From Deltaproteobacteria bacterium (GTDB lineage: Bacteria > Myxococcota_A > Polyangia > HGW-17): a stretch of DNA of 5,971 nt. The stretch is taken from NCBI GenBank assembly GCA_003249585.1, contig QKIM01000553.1, positions 1 through 5,971 of the forward strand. The letters run 5' to 3'. Of the stretch, positions 1 to 5,971 are shown one piece after another (the stretch's first letter is position 1; each line of letters starts with the position of its first letter). The notes beneath the pieces were generated by a model that saw only the letters and a list, made by a program, of their open reading frames with translations, was not told where the DNA came from and did not search any database. The position numbers and the translations under genes were made by a program.

Positions 1-710
1 GTCACGGCCATGAGCATGAAGATGAAGGCGAGGGTGATGAGCAGATAGGGGTAAAGCTGCGCGCGGCGAAAGGAGACGGCCAGCAGGCTGCGTGTCCATT
101 CCTCCCCGAAGTACTGTTTGAGCGGTCTGCCCAGCCGTACCGCGAAGGCAATCAGGGGAAGCAGCAGGGGGATCTGGATGACCAGATTGAGCGTGAGCAG
201 ACTCCCAAGGAGTTCGGTGGGCGTTCCAACGAGGACCCCATGCGTATAGAAACCTGCGGCGATGGATGTCTCGAGGATGGCGATACACTTGATGATCAGG
301 TGGCTGATGAATCCCCGGTGGGATACTTCCGGCCGGTACACCTCCAGCTTGACCCCCAGATGCCAGGTCAGCGGCAGCACCCAAAGCAGCATGGAGGCCG
401 TCTCCACGAAGTACCAGAGCCGGTCGTAGGCCGAGATCCCTACCCAGGCCCCGTAGAGAAAGGGAAATATCGCCACGGTGACCAAAGGGAGCCCGAAGTG
501 GATCCGCACCTGGTTGCGCGGCGCGACCCTGGGGAGGCGAAATAAGGACACGAGCTGCGCAATCCCCACGATGATCGCCAGCACAGTGTAGCAGCGACCC
601 ATCAGGTGCGCCTCGCTGTAGGGCAGTCGTCCTGGCGCCAGCGCCAGCAGCACGTAGGGCAGCGTTGCAGCGGCCCACAGGAGGAGGGTCGGGCGAGAGA
701 GGGGAAGCAT
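1..710 (-). CDS. Polytopic membrane protein of unknown function, C-terminus off window
   Basis: The minus-strand frame from the ATG at 710-708 stays open to the window edge (236 full codons) and is partial at its C-terminus. An in-frame TAG just upstream of the ATG makes this the first possible ATG. The ribosome site is weak (AGTAGG a few bases before the ATG). The translation, starting MLPLSRPTLLLW, is very hydrophobic. I see about six or seven likely membrane helices, near residues 8-27, 37-57, 70-93, 97-120, 133-156, 168-191 and 218-236, with short basic loops such as RLPRVAPRNQ (about 58-67) and AVSFRRAQ (about 211-218). I do not recognise a family or a catalytic motif, so transporter, sensor and structural roles are all open. 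It follows the 379-aa gene after 73 nt in the same direction, so it may belong to the proS operon or have its own start of transcription. That this is a real membrane-protein gene is fairly sure; its function is unknown. Confidence 0.85.
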   Translation of the reverse strand, partial: MLPLSRPTLLLWAAATLPYVLLALAPGRLPYSEAHLMGRCYTVLAIIVGIAQLVSLFRLPRVAPRNQVRIHFGLPLVTVAIFPFLYGAWVGISAYDRLWYFVETASMLLWVLPLTWHLGVKLEVYRPEVSHRGFISHLIIKCIAILETSIAAGFYTHGVLVGTPTELLGSLLTLNLVIQIPLLLPLIAFAVRLGRPLKQYFGEEWTRSLLAVSFRRAQLYPYLLITLAFIFMLMAV

Positions 711-783
711 CGACCTACTCTACCAGAAATCGACCCCGTGCTCAGCTTTTGTCATCGGTGACCGCTCGGAAGAGGGAGCGGCG
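711..783. other. Short intergenic gap with weak inverted repeats
   Basis: This 73-nt gap separates two same-strand genes. It holds a 4-bp stem with a TCGG loop (751-762, as read on the plus strand) and a 5-bp stem CGCTC/GAGCG with an 8-nt loop (763-780). Neither is followed by a T-run on the minus strand, so neither makes a convincing intrinsic terminator. I see no good sigma-70 promoter: the only -10-like hexamer, TAGAGT, sits too close to the downstream ATG and lacks a matching -35. Read-through from the upstream operon is therefore possible. Confidence 0.4.
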
Positions 784-1923
784 CTAGGCCAGCGGGGGAG
801 AGATGGAATCGTCGCCCGGGAAGACACCGAGGGCCCGCAGAGTCTCGATGAAGCCCCCCGAGGTCATATAGGACAGAAGATCATCTATACTGCCAGGGTA
901 GCCGTCCCGCTCCAGCACACGGCGAATGTCGGGCCACCGGTCCACGAGGATGAACCCGATGCGGTGGGCGCTGAGGATGGCTCCGCGGCGCCACTCGTTG
1001 AGCTCGAAGGGGTCGAGCTCGGGCATCTCTTTGAGGCTCTTCTTGACCAGCTCCACCTCCTCGTCGTCGAGGGTGCGGAAGATCTTGTTCATGAGGATGG
1101 AGGGCCGATCAGTCTGGAACTTGACGATCTCGGTCCCGAATTCCATGAAGTCCCGCTCCGTCGGGAACGGCAGCAGGATTCGGATCTCTGGCCTGAAGAG
1201 TGCCGCCTTGGAGGCCAACAGGAAGAGCTGTTCGTTCTCCGGCAGGTTGAGAAAGTCCCGCCCCACGGCGATGGAGGGAAACCACTGTCCTATCTTTGTC
1301 GTATTGGCATGCCCGATCATCACATCGCGCTCGAGGTACAGTTCGGGCTCAAAGGTCAGGACGATCCGTGAAACCCTGGAGTGGTAGCCGAGGATGGTGT
1401 CGAGATCGTGATGATTGCCCGCGCGCTTCTCCGGTTTGAGGTTGAAGTTGATGGGATTCTGCGCCGAATAGCGCAGCAGGGGGCGGGAAAGGGAGGCAAA
1501 GATGGGAGTGAGATGGTTCTGGATAAGAGGATGCGCGATATGTGCCGCGAAGAGCTCTGGAGAAATGGAACGCTTCATGCGGATGATGTCGGGAAGCAAA
1601 ACCTCCCGCAGCTCCGGGAGCGTGAAGTCGGGATCATCACCCATATCACGGCGGGCAATGGCGAGATGCCGGGCACGGATGAGGGCCCCCTCCCTGAGAC
1701 AGTGCTCAATCTCGGCGTCCAGAGGCCCGGCGCCGCCTTCCACGGCGGTATTGTCCGGGAAGGTCTCGTAATGTGCCTTGAACATGGCCAGCAGCGGGCC
1801 GAAGGGCTGCCGCTGGAGCTTCTTCCCTCCGAAACTGACGGAGAAGAGAAACATGGCCACCATGATGGTCATGAGGAGGATGAGGAAGACGCCTGCCATG
1901 ACGGCAAACTGCGTGGGAGTCAT
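784..1923 (-). CDS. Membrane-anchored protein with a degenerate M48 peptidase-like domain
   Basis: This is a 379-aa protein with one strong N-terminal membrane helix (about residues 9-31). The basic stretch GGKKLQRQ that follows suggests, by the positive-inside rule, that the large C-terminal domain is cytoplasmic. Residues about 60-110 look helical (GPLDAEIEHCLREGALIRAR). Residues about 185-340 follow the M48 metallopeptidase layout: PELYLERD, then FPSIAVGRDFLNLPENEQ, then LFLLASKAALFRPE at the HExxH position, then ILSAHRIGF at the ExxADRxG position. The expected ligands are replaced (His-Glu by S238-K239, the second His by L242, the third-ligand region by I316/H320), so if homologous it should be an inactive pseudo-enzyme. 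This assignment rests on motif spacing read by eye and is tentative. The ATG overlaps the upstream gene's TGA (ATGA at 1920-1923) and there is no clear ribosome site, which implies translational coupling. It is the third gene of the apparent proS operon. The gene itself is well supported; its role is unknown. Confidence 0.87.
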   Translation of the reverse strand: MTPTQFAVMAGVFLILLMTIMVAMFLFSVSFGGKKLQRQPFGPLLAMFKAHYETFPDNTAVEGGAGPLDAEIEHCLREGALIRARHLAIARRDMGDDPDFTLPELREVLLPDIIRMKRSISPELFAAHIAHPLIQNHLTPIFASLSRPLLRYSAQNPINFNLKPEKRAGNHHDLDTILGYHSRVSRIVLTFEPELYLERDVMIGHANTTKIGQWFPSIAVGRDFLNLPENEQLFLLASKAALFRPEIRILLPFPTERDFMEFGTEIVKFQTDRPSILMNKIFRTLDDEEVELVKKSLKEMPELDPFELNEWRRGAILSAHRIGFILVDRWPDIRRVLERDGYPGSIDDLLSYMTSGGFIETLRALGVFPGDDSISPPLA

Positions 1924-2717
1924 AGGCTGAACCTCGATTTCAGGGTGTCCCCCAGGCGCCGAAGCAGCCGCTCCGCGGGCATGGGGGCCGCGGCGTGCTC
2001 ACGAAGCGCCGAGCCGGGCCTGCCGATCAGGTGCCCCGTGTCGGTATCCAGAGACAGCGGGGTCCCCTTTCCCCTTGGCGGCGCGGCGAGGAGGGTGTTT
2101 CCCGTCCATTTCAGCGCGACCTTGGGATAGGGGACAGACACGGACCAGTGGCGGGGGGGACGCGGGCTGCCCGTCCTCAGCGTGCGCTCAAGCGCTCCAA
2201 TGCTTCGGATATCCGCCGCGCCAGCAGGGGGAAAGCGAACCACATGGATCGCCTGGCCGGGAACGAAGAAGGCCACTTTTACACCGGCGGCCACCAGAAT
2301 CCGTTCGTCCAGCCCCGGGGTCGCCGAGAGATTGACAGGCGTCGAGACCGAGAGGGGGACTCCCCTGGAGCTCACCCGGGCCCAGGCATAATAGACGTCT
2401 TTGCCCCCCGTCGACGCAGCGAGGAATACGCAGGGTCTGGCGACTGGGAATGGACGGGATGTGGAGGGGATGCCTCCCAGGAGGAGGAGCTCAGAGGGCC
2501 GGACACGAAGCCCATAGGAGGTCTCTATGGCCTGGGCGAGATTCTTTCGCGTCTCGCCGGCGCGGTAGTTTGAGGCGAAGGCGACCCACATGAGCCCAGC
2601 TGCAGCCAGGACGATACACAGGGTCAGTGCCGCCCGGATGGTGATGACCAGATGTGCGTGAAGGGCGCCAAGAAAGGTCGGGGAGACCTCATCCTCGTGT
2701 GGGAGATACCCGCTCAT
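1920..2717 (-). CDS. Single-pass membrane protein of unknown function
   Basis: This is a 265-aa protein I do not recognise. It has an N-terminal tail of about 28 residues, one membrane helix around residues 29-49 (ALTLCIVLAAAGLMWVAF), then a soluble domain of about 215 residues. No lipobox or signal-peptidase site is evident, so it is probably a membrane-anchored protein. The soluble part has beta-rich stretches (VYYAWARVSSRGVPLSVS, about 108-125; VKVAFFVPGQAIHVVRF, about 146-162) and a proline- and arginine-rich segment (SPRPPRHW, about 184-191), with a basic C-terminus (ERLLRRLGDTLKSR). No cysteine pairs or catalytic motif are visible. Its ATG overlaps the proS TGA (ATGA, 2714-2717), and its own TGA overlaps the next ATG in the same way, so it is locked between proS and the 379-aa gene. 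This suggests the two membrane proteins are made together and may act together; that is inference. Whether the domain faces the cytoplasm or the periplasm cannot be settled here. Confidence 0.85.
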   Translation of the reverse strand: MSGYLPHEDEVSPTFLGALHAHLVITIRAALTLCIVLAAAGLMWVAFASNYRAGETRKNLAQAIETSYGLRVRPSELLLLGGIPSTSRPFPVARPCVFLAASTGGKDVYYAWARVSSRGVPLSVSTPVNLSATPGLDERILVAAGVKVAFFVPGQAIHVVRFPPAGAADIRSIGALERTLRTGSPRPPRHWSVSVPYPKVALKWTGNTLLAAPPRGKGTPLSLDTDTGHLIGRPGSALREHAAAPMPAERLLRRLGDTLKSRFSL

Positions 2718-4450
2718 GCCTGCATATTATCATAAACAGCCAGGGCTTCCCGCACTTTCTTCACACACTTCTCCACAGCCTCGCTGATCTTCCATCGCTC
2801 GCCGTCCTTGGTCCCGCGAATCTTGAACTCGATCTCCCCAGACTGCAGGTTGCGCGGAGAGACGACGAGCCTAAAGGGGATCCCGCGGAGATCGGCGTCA
2901 TTGAACTGCACCCCGGCCTTCTCGTTGCGGTCGTCCCACAGGACCTCGATCCCCTCGGCCAGGAGCGCCTCGTACAGATGCTCCGAGACCTCGGCCACGT
3001 CGCCCTTTTTCATGTCCAGGGAGTTGATCTGGACCTGATAGGGGGCGACGGAGATGGGCCACACGGGACCGTAGTCGTCATGGCACTCTTCAATGACAGA
3101 GGCCAGGAGCCGCCCAACACCGATGCCGTAGCACCCCATGACAGGGGTCTGACTCTTCCCGTTCTCGTCGAGATAGCGACAGTTCATGGGCTCGGAATAT
3201 TTGGCCCCCAGCTGGAAGATGTTGCCGATCTCGATACCGCGGGAGATGGTGAGCCCGGCGCCGCAGGAAGGACAGGGATCTCCCTCGCGGGGGACAGCGA
3301 CGTCGGCGATCTGGCCGCCCGTGAGATCACGGCCGTAGTTGAACCCGGTGTAGTGGGTGTCCTCTTCGTTGGCGCCGGTCACGAGGTTGGTGGTGAAGGT
3401 GATGGTGGGGTCGACGATGAGGGTGAATTTCTTTGCGTCGAGCCCCACGGGGGAGGCATAGCCGGGTACTGCTCCGGCGGCGGTGATCTCCTCGTCATGG
3501 GCGGGACGCAGCTCGCCGGGACCGAGGATCTTCTGGAGCTTGGTCTCGTTGACCTCCAGATCGCCCCGGATGAGCACAAATACCAGCTTCTTCTGTTCAT
3601 GGACATAGAACACGGCCTTGGCGGTCTGTTCCTCCGACATGCCCAGGAACCCGGCGACCTCTTCGATGGTCTTTTTCCCGGGAGTGGGGACCTTGACCAT
3701 GGGCTCCAGAGGATCCTGGCGCTGGGTAAAGGGCGTTGTGGCGATCTCCTTGTTGGCACGGTACCCGCATGCTTCGCAGATGATGAGGGTGTCCTCCCCA
3801 TCGGGCGTGAGCTCCATGAACTCGTGGGAGACAGCGCCACCGATCATGCCCGAGTCGGACTCGACGTCGATGAACTTCGTGAGCCCTGCCCGCTTGAAGA
3901 TCCGGACATAGGCCGCGTGGACCTCCTTGTAGTACTCTTCCAGATCCTCCTGGGAGACATGAAAGGAGTAGGCATCCTTCATGGTGAACTCACGGACGCG
4001 GATGAGCCCTCCGCGGGAGCGCGCCTCGTCACGGAACTTGGTCTGGATTTGATACATCATGGCGGGCAGTTGACGATAGGAGGTAATCTCGCTGCGGGCA
4101 AGCGCCACCACGGGCTCCTCATGGGTCATGCCCAGGAGCATGTCGTTCCCTGTGCGATCACGAAAGCGCAGCATCTCGAGGCCCACGCTCTCGTATCGGC
4201 CCGCCTCTTCCCAGAGTTCCCGCGGCATGACGACGGGCAGGAGCACCTCCTGCCCACCGACCCGGTCCATCTCCTCGCGGATGATGCGCTCGATTTTGCT
4301 TTTGATCCGGAAGGCCACGGGGAGCAGGGAGTAGATTCCCGCCGCCACCTGACGCATGTAGGCGCCGCGGAGCAGGATCTTGTGACTGGCCAGCTTGGCG
4401 TCCTTGGGGTCTTCGCGTAATGTTCTTCCGACTAATTGAGAAACTTTCAT
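2714..4450 (-). CDS. proS: Prolyl-tRNA synthetase, bacterial type with editing domain
   Basis: This cytoplasmic class II aminoacyl-tRNA synthetase joins proline to tRNA-Pro using ATP. The chosen ATG at 4450-4448 gives 578 aa (E. coli ProS is 572), opens with the family-typical MKVSQLVGRTLREDPKDA and follows a good ribosome site (GAGGAAAG). The ATG 27 codons upstream adds residues not typical of the family. Catalytic core: THEE at 109-112, motif 2 in TKFRDE...RVREFTMKDAYSFH (about 137-164), motif 3 in GCYGIGVGR (about 439-447). An insertion at about 225-400 between motifs 2 and 3 is the YbaK-like editing domain that clears Ala-tRNA-Pro. It keeps K278 (TAKAVF) and H366 (GANEEDTHY), matching E. 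coli K279 and H369. Two CxxC pairs (CEAC 225-228, CPSC 393-396) flank it and may bind a metal. The anticodon-binding domain fills the C-terminus (WPISVAPYQV onward, with GIEVLWDDR and KAGVQFNDADLRGIP). The TGA overlaps the next gene's ATG, so this is the first gene of a coupled operon. It appears complete and functional. Confidence 0.98.
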   Translation of the reverse strand: MKVSQLVGRTLREDPKDAKLASHKILLRGAYMRQVAAGIYSLLPVAFRIKSKIERIIREEMDRVGGQEVLLPVVMPRELWEEAGRYESVGLEMLRFRDRTGNDMLLGMTHEEPVVALARSEITSYRQLPAMMYQIQTKFRDEARSRGGLIRVREFTMKDAYSFHVSQEDLEEYYKEVHAAYVRIFKRAGLTKFIDVESDSGMIGGAVSHEFMELTPDGEDTLIICEACGYRANKEIATTPFTQRQDPLEPMVKVPTPGKKTIEEVAGFLGMSEEQTAKAVFYVHEQKKLVFVLIRGDLEVNETKLQKILGPGELRPAHDEEITAAGAVPGYASPVGLDAKKFTLIVDPTITFTTNLVTGANEEDTHYTGFNYGRDLTGGQIADVAVPREGDPCPSCGAGLTISRGIEIGNIFQLGAKYSEPMNCRYLDENGKSQTPVMGCYGIGVGRLLASVIEECHDDYGPVWPISVAPYQVQINSLDMKKGDVAEVSEHLYEALLAEGIEVLWDDRNEKAGVQFNDADLRGIPFRLVVSPRNLQSGEIEFKIRGTKDGERWKISEAVEKCVKKVREALAVYDNMQA

Positions 4451-4453
4451 GTG

Positions 4454-4461
4454 CTTTCCTC
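4454..4461 (-). promoter_or_regulatory. Ribosome binding site of proS
   Basis: The minus strand reads GAGGAAAG ending 3 nt before the ATG at 4450, with the AGGA core about 6 nt from the start codon. This decides the proS start in favour of 4450 rather than the in-frame ATG at 4531, and it matches where family homology begins. Confidence 0.8.
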
Positions 4462-4474
4462 GATGGTAAACCCG

Positions 4475-4490
4475 CGGCCCGACGGGGCCG
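4475..4490 (-). promoter_or_regulatory. GC-rich hairpin in the proS leader
   Basis: On the minus strand CGGCCC-CGTC-GGGCCG forms a 6-bp all-GC stem with a 4-nt loop, 24 nt upstream of the proS ATG. No T-run follows, so it is not an intrinsic terminator. If proS transcription starts near 4491, the mRNA would begin with this hairpin, which could protect the 5' end. There is no T-box motif in the leader. Confidence 0.4.
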
Positions 4491-4497
4491 GCAGCTG

Positions 4498-4525
4498 AAA
4501 ATACCAAAATCAGCGGGTTGTGCAA
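4498..4525 (-). promoter_or_regulatory. Putative proS promoter
   Basis: Reading leftward on the minus strand, TTGCAC (4525-4520) and TATTTT (4503-4498) are separated by 16 bp, giving 3/6 and 4/6 matches to the sigma-70 consensus. The predicted start is near 4491, giving a leader of about 40 nt. An interrupted inverted repeat GCTGA...TCAGC (4494-4498 and 4510-4514) straddles the -10 and could be an operator. This is inference from pattern only. Confidence 0.3.
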
Positions 4526-4548
4526 ACCCAATTCGATCCCTGGACATT

Positions 4549-4578
4549 TTGCTGGATCAGCGGCGCGAACTCTGGTAT
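4549..4578 (+). promoter_or_regulatory. Putative rnpB promoter
   Basis: TTGCTG (4549-4554) and TGGTAT (4573-4578) are separated by 18 bp, each with 3/6 consensus matches. The start would fall about 8 nt after the -10, at or near 4587, exactly where the RNase P RNA P1 helix begins. The hexamers are weak; the position is what supports the call. It lies back-to-back with the proposed proS promoter. Confidence 0.35.
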
Positions 4579-4586
4579 CGCATCAT

Positions 4587-4961
4587 CGTCCGGAAAGGCA
4601 GTGCGGCGGTTGCCTGCAGGATTCTCTGTCGGAGGAAAGTCCGGGCTTCAACAGGCAGGATGCTGGGTAACGCCCAGTCGGGGTGATCCGAAGGAAAGTG
4701 CCACAGAAAATATACCGCCGGCCTGGTTCGCCAGACCGGTAAGGGTGAAAAGGTGCGGTAAGAGCGCACCGGCCCCGCGGTGACGGGGGGCGCATGGTAA
4801 ACCCCATCCGAAGCAAGACAGAGGGCAGTGGTCGCCTGTCCATTCGCTGCCCGGTAGTTGCTCGAGCCGTGGAGTAATCCACGGCCTAGATGAATAACCG
4901 CCTCTTCGCCCCCTCGGGGACGGAGAAACAGAACCCGGCTTACGGCTGTTCTTTCCGGACG
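4587..4961 (+). ncRNA. rnpB: RNase P RNA (catalytic subunit), bacterial A-type
   Basis: This is the ribozyme subunit of RNase P, which cleaves 5' leaders from precursor tRNAs together with the RnpA protein. Conserved blocks appear in the correct order: GAGGAAAGTCCGGGC (5' P4 region, 4634-4648), GGTAACGCCCAG, a CACAGAAA block near 4701-4709, GTAAGGGTGAAAAGGTGCGG then TAAGAGCGCACC, ATGGTAAACCCCAT, CCTAGATGAATAACCG and finally CAGAACCCGGCTTACGG (3' P4 region, about 4929-4945). The ends were set from P1, an 11-bp perfect helix, CGTCCGGAAAG (4587-4597) with CTTTCCGGACG (4951-4961). P2 is GGCGGTT (4605-4611) with AACCGCC (4896-4902). P3 appears to be one short hairpin (about 4613-4632) rather than the long E. 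coli form. The GGT at 4853-4855 is placed to be the L15 loop that pairs with the tRNA CCA end. The length is about 375 nt. It lies on the strand opposite all the protein genes here, divergent from proS and convergent with the tex-like gene. Confidence 0.97.
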
Positions 4962-4966
4962 CTATT

Positions 4967-5971
4967 TTATTTCTTGAAGAGATTCTCCAGGTCTTTGAGC
5001 GCCTGGGAACGCAGGGCGGGACTCTGGTACTTTTCATCGCGGCCCTTCTTGCGGTCATCGAAGCGGGGACGGGGGGGCTTGCCCTCGAAGATGCGGGGAT
5101 TGGTGCGCAGGGAGAGGGAGATGCGGCCCTTCTCCATGTCAACGTTGACCACCGTCACCTCCACCTGCTGACCGAGCGTCACGATCTCGGCGGGATCGTT
5201 GACGAAGGTGTCGGACATCTCGCTCACATGGATGAGGGCTTCCTGCGAGAGCCCGATATTGACGAAGGCCCCGAATTTGGTGAGGTTGATGACGATTCCC
5301 TTGAGGGTCATGCCCACCTTCACATCCTCGATGCTCTTCACCGTGGGGTTGAGCCGGCCCCCGGAGGTGACATGCCCGGCGGGGACGGCGGGCAGCACTC
5401 GCGCGGGGATGCGCTCGAGGCTGGGATCCATGAGGGCGAGCCCTTTTTGTTCCTCCAGGTAGCGCCCGAGCTCATCGCGGTCGATCCCGTCGGTGATCCG
5501 CTCGGGCAGGATGAGCGCCGGGGAGAGCTGGCTGTACTCCCTCATGGGGTTGATCAGACGCCGGGCCAAGGCGATGGCGGCACAGATCTCGGCTCTGTCT
5601 CCCTCGGATCGCCCCTCCACGAACGCCGCGCTCTCGCTGAGGGCGTCGGCCTTCACGGGAATGAAGGCGAGGAAATTGCCCTCGTTGTTCCGCAGACTCT
5701 CCACAAGATCCCCTCCGGATTTGGCAGGAACAGCGACGTAGGAGGTCTTCTGTTCCACGAAGAAGACGCGGACCCGCTCCCACCAGCTGTCCTCGAGATC
5801 CAGGGCCTGGGTGGCGATCACCTTTCCCTTTTCATTGATGACGGCCATGCCGGCCACCTCTCCGCTCTCCGAGTGGCAGAAGCTGCCCAGCTTGGGAACC
5901 TTGATGGGGGGCGTCTTCAGAACGTCGAGGTAGCTGTTGCCGATGTTCTTGAGGCGCTCGTCGAGCACCTT
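4967..5971 (-). CDS. Tex-like protein with degenerate YqgF and S1 RNA-binding domains, N-terminus off window
   Basis: The frame is open from the right edge to a TAA at 4969-4967, giving the C-terminal 334 residues; the N-terminus lies outside the window. An S1 domain occupies about residues 217-290 of the fragment (VGMTLKGIVINLTKFGAFVNIG, LIHVSEMSDTFVNDP, VTVVNVDMEKGRISLSLR) and very closely follows the Tex-family S1. Upstream, about 38-155, is a YqgF/RNase H-like region with the Tex hallmark SESAAFVEGRSEG...AIALARRLINPMREY, corresponding to SEAGASVYSAS...AISIARRLQDPLAE in Tex. The first acidic motif of active YqgF folds is not recognisable. Only about 60 residues separate this from the S1 domain, whereas Tex carries helix-hairpin-helix motifs there, so the HhH region seems to be missing. 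The tail (about 296-334) is basic, with RKKGRDEK. It is probably a cytoplasmic RNA-binding factor related to Tex. A divergent paralog or another S1 protein is possible. Its stop lies 5 nt from the end of rnpB on the other strand. Confidence 0.78.
   Translation of the reverse strand, partial: KVLDERLKNIGNSYLDVLKTPPIKVPKLGSFCHSESGEVAGMAVINEKGKVIATQALDLEDSWWERVRVFFVEQKTSYVAVPAKSGGDLVESLRNNEGNFLAFIPVKADALSESAAFVEGRSEGDRAEICAAIALARRLINPMREYSQLSPALILPERITDGIDRDELGRYLEEQKGLALMDPSLERIPARVLPAVPAGHVTSGGRLNPTVKSIEDVKVGMTLKGIVINLTKFGAFVNIGLSQEALIHVSEMSDTFVNDPAEIVTLGQQVEVTVVNVDMEKGRISLSLRTNPRIFEGKPPRPRFDDRKKGRDEKYQSPALRSQALKDLENLFKK

Noticed and set aside
708..745. A promoter just upstream of the polytopic membrane protein (TAGAGT)
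   Set aside because: The hexamer is too near the ATG and has no matching -35 at normal spacing.
1381..2130. A 249-codon open frame on the plus strand across the junction of the two membrane-protein genes
   Set aside because: It is antisense to two overlapping genes with coherent membrane-protein translations, and its own translation shows no domain or good start context.
2654..4420. A 588-codon open frame on the plus strand, almost fully antisense to proS
   Set aside because: It is a shadow of a GC-rich, clearly conserved gene; its translation is low-complexity, rich in Asp, Gly, Leu and His, with no recognisable domain, and proS explains the region.
4448..4531. An upstream ATG that would extend ProS by 27 residues
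   Set aside because: The added residues do not resemble the family N-terminus, and the ATG at 4450 has a strong ribosome site. The extension would also run through the leader hairpin and proposed promoter.
4451..4560. A T-box or other tRNA-sensing riboswitch ahead of proS
   Set aside because: The leader is short and lacks the T-box sequence or a specifier stem; only a plain GC hairpin is present.
4520..4882. Several small open frames on both strands over 4520-4882
   Set aside because: The region is the RNase P RNA gene and its promoter; the frames are chance openings in a structured GC-rich RNA.
4962..4975. T-rich stretch after rnpB as an intrinsic terminator
   Set aside because: The run is interrupted and no compact hairpin precedes it; the P1 strand pairs with sequence more than 350 nt upstream, and a local CCGG/CCGG pairing is too weak.

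Overview
The window comes from the chromosome of a GC-rich bacterium. The evidence is a complete bacterial-type prolyl-tRNA synthetase with an editing insertion, a textbook A-type RNase P RNA, Shine-Dalgarno-led translation and tight ATGA gene overlaps. There is no T-box leader in front of proS, which argues weakly against a Firmicute. The style would suit a Gram-negative or deep-branching lineage, but the phylum cannot be fixed from this sequence. No tRNA, CRISPR array, insertion sequence, phage gene or att-like repeat was seen, so this looks like core genome rather than an accessory island.

Layout, right to left (all protein genes are on the minus strand). At 5971-4967 is the C-terminal part of a Tex-like protein: a degenerate YqgF-type domain followed by one S1 RNA-binding domain and a basic tail. 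At 4587-4961, on the plus strand, is rnpB, the RNase P RNA. It converges on the tex-like gene, with only 5 nt between its P1 helix and that gene's stop codon. At 4451-4586 is a divergent promoter region for rnpB (rightward) and proS (leftward). At 4450-2714 is proS. At 2717-1920 and 1923-784 are two unrecognised proteins, each with one predicted N-terminal membrane helix. They are joined to proS and to each other by 4-base ATGA overlaps, so the three genes look like one translationally coupled operon. After a 73-nt gap, 710-1 encodes most of a polytopic membrane protein that runs off the left edge.

Functionally the window combines translation and RNA metabolism (RNase P maturing tRNA 5' ends, ProS charging tRNA-Pro, an S1 protein that probably binds RNA) with three uncharacterised envelope-associated proteins. 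The most interesting points are the downstream membrane protein that resembles an M48 metallopeptidase with its zinc ligands replaced, the Tex-like protein that appears to lack the helix-hairpin-helix region of canonical Tex, and the very tight tail-to-tail arrangement of rnpB and the tex-like gene. I found no clear new multi-gene system. The coupled pair of membrane proteins behind proS is the best candidate for undescribed biology.
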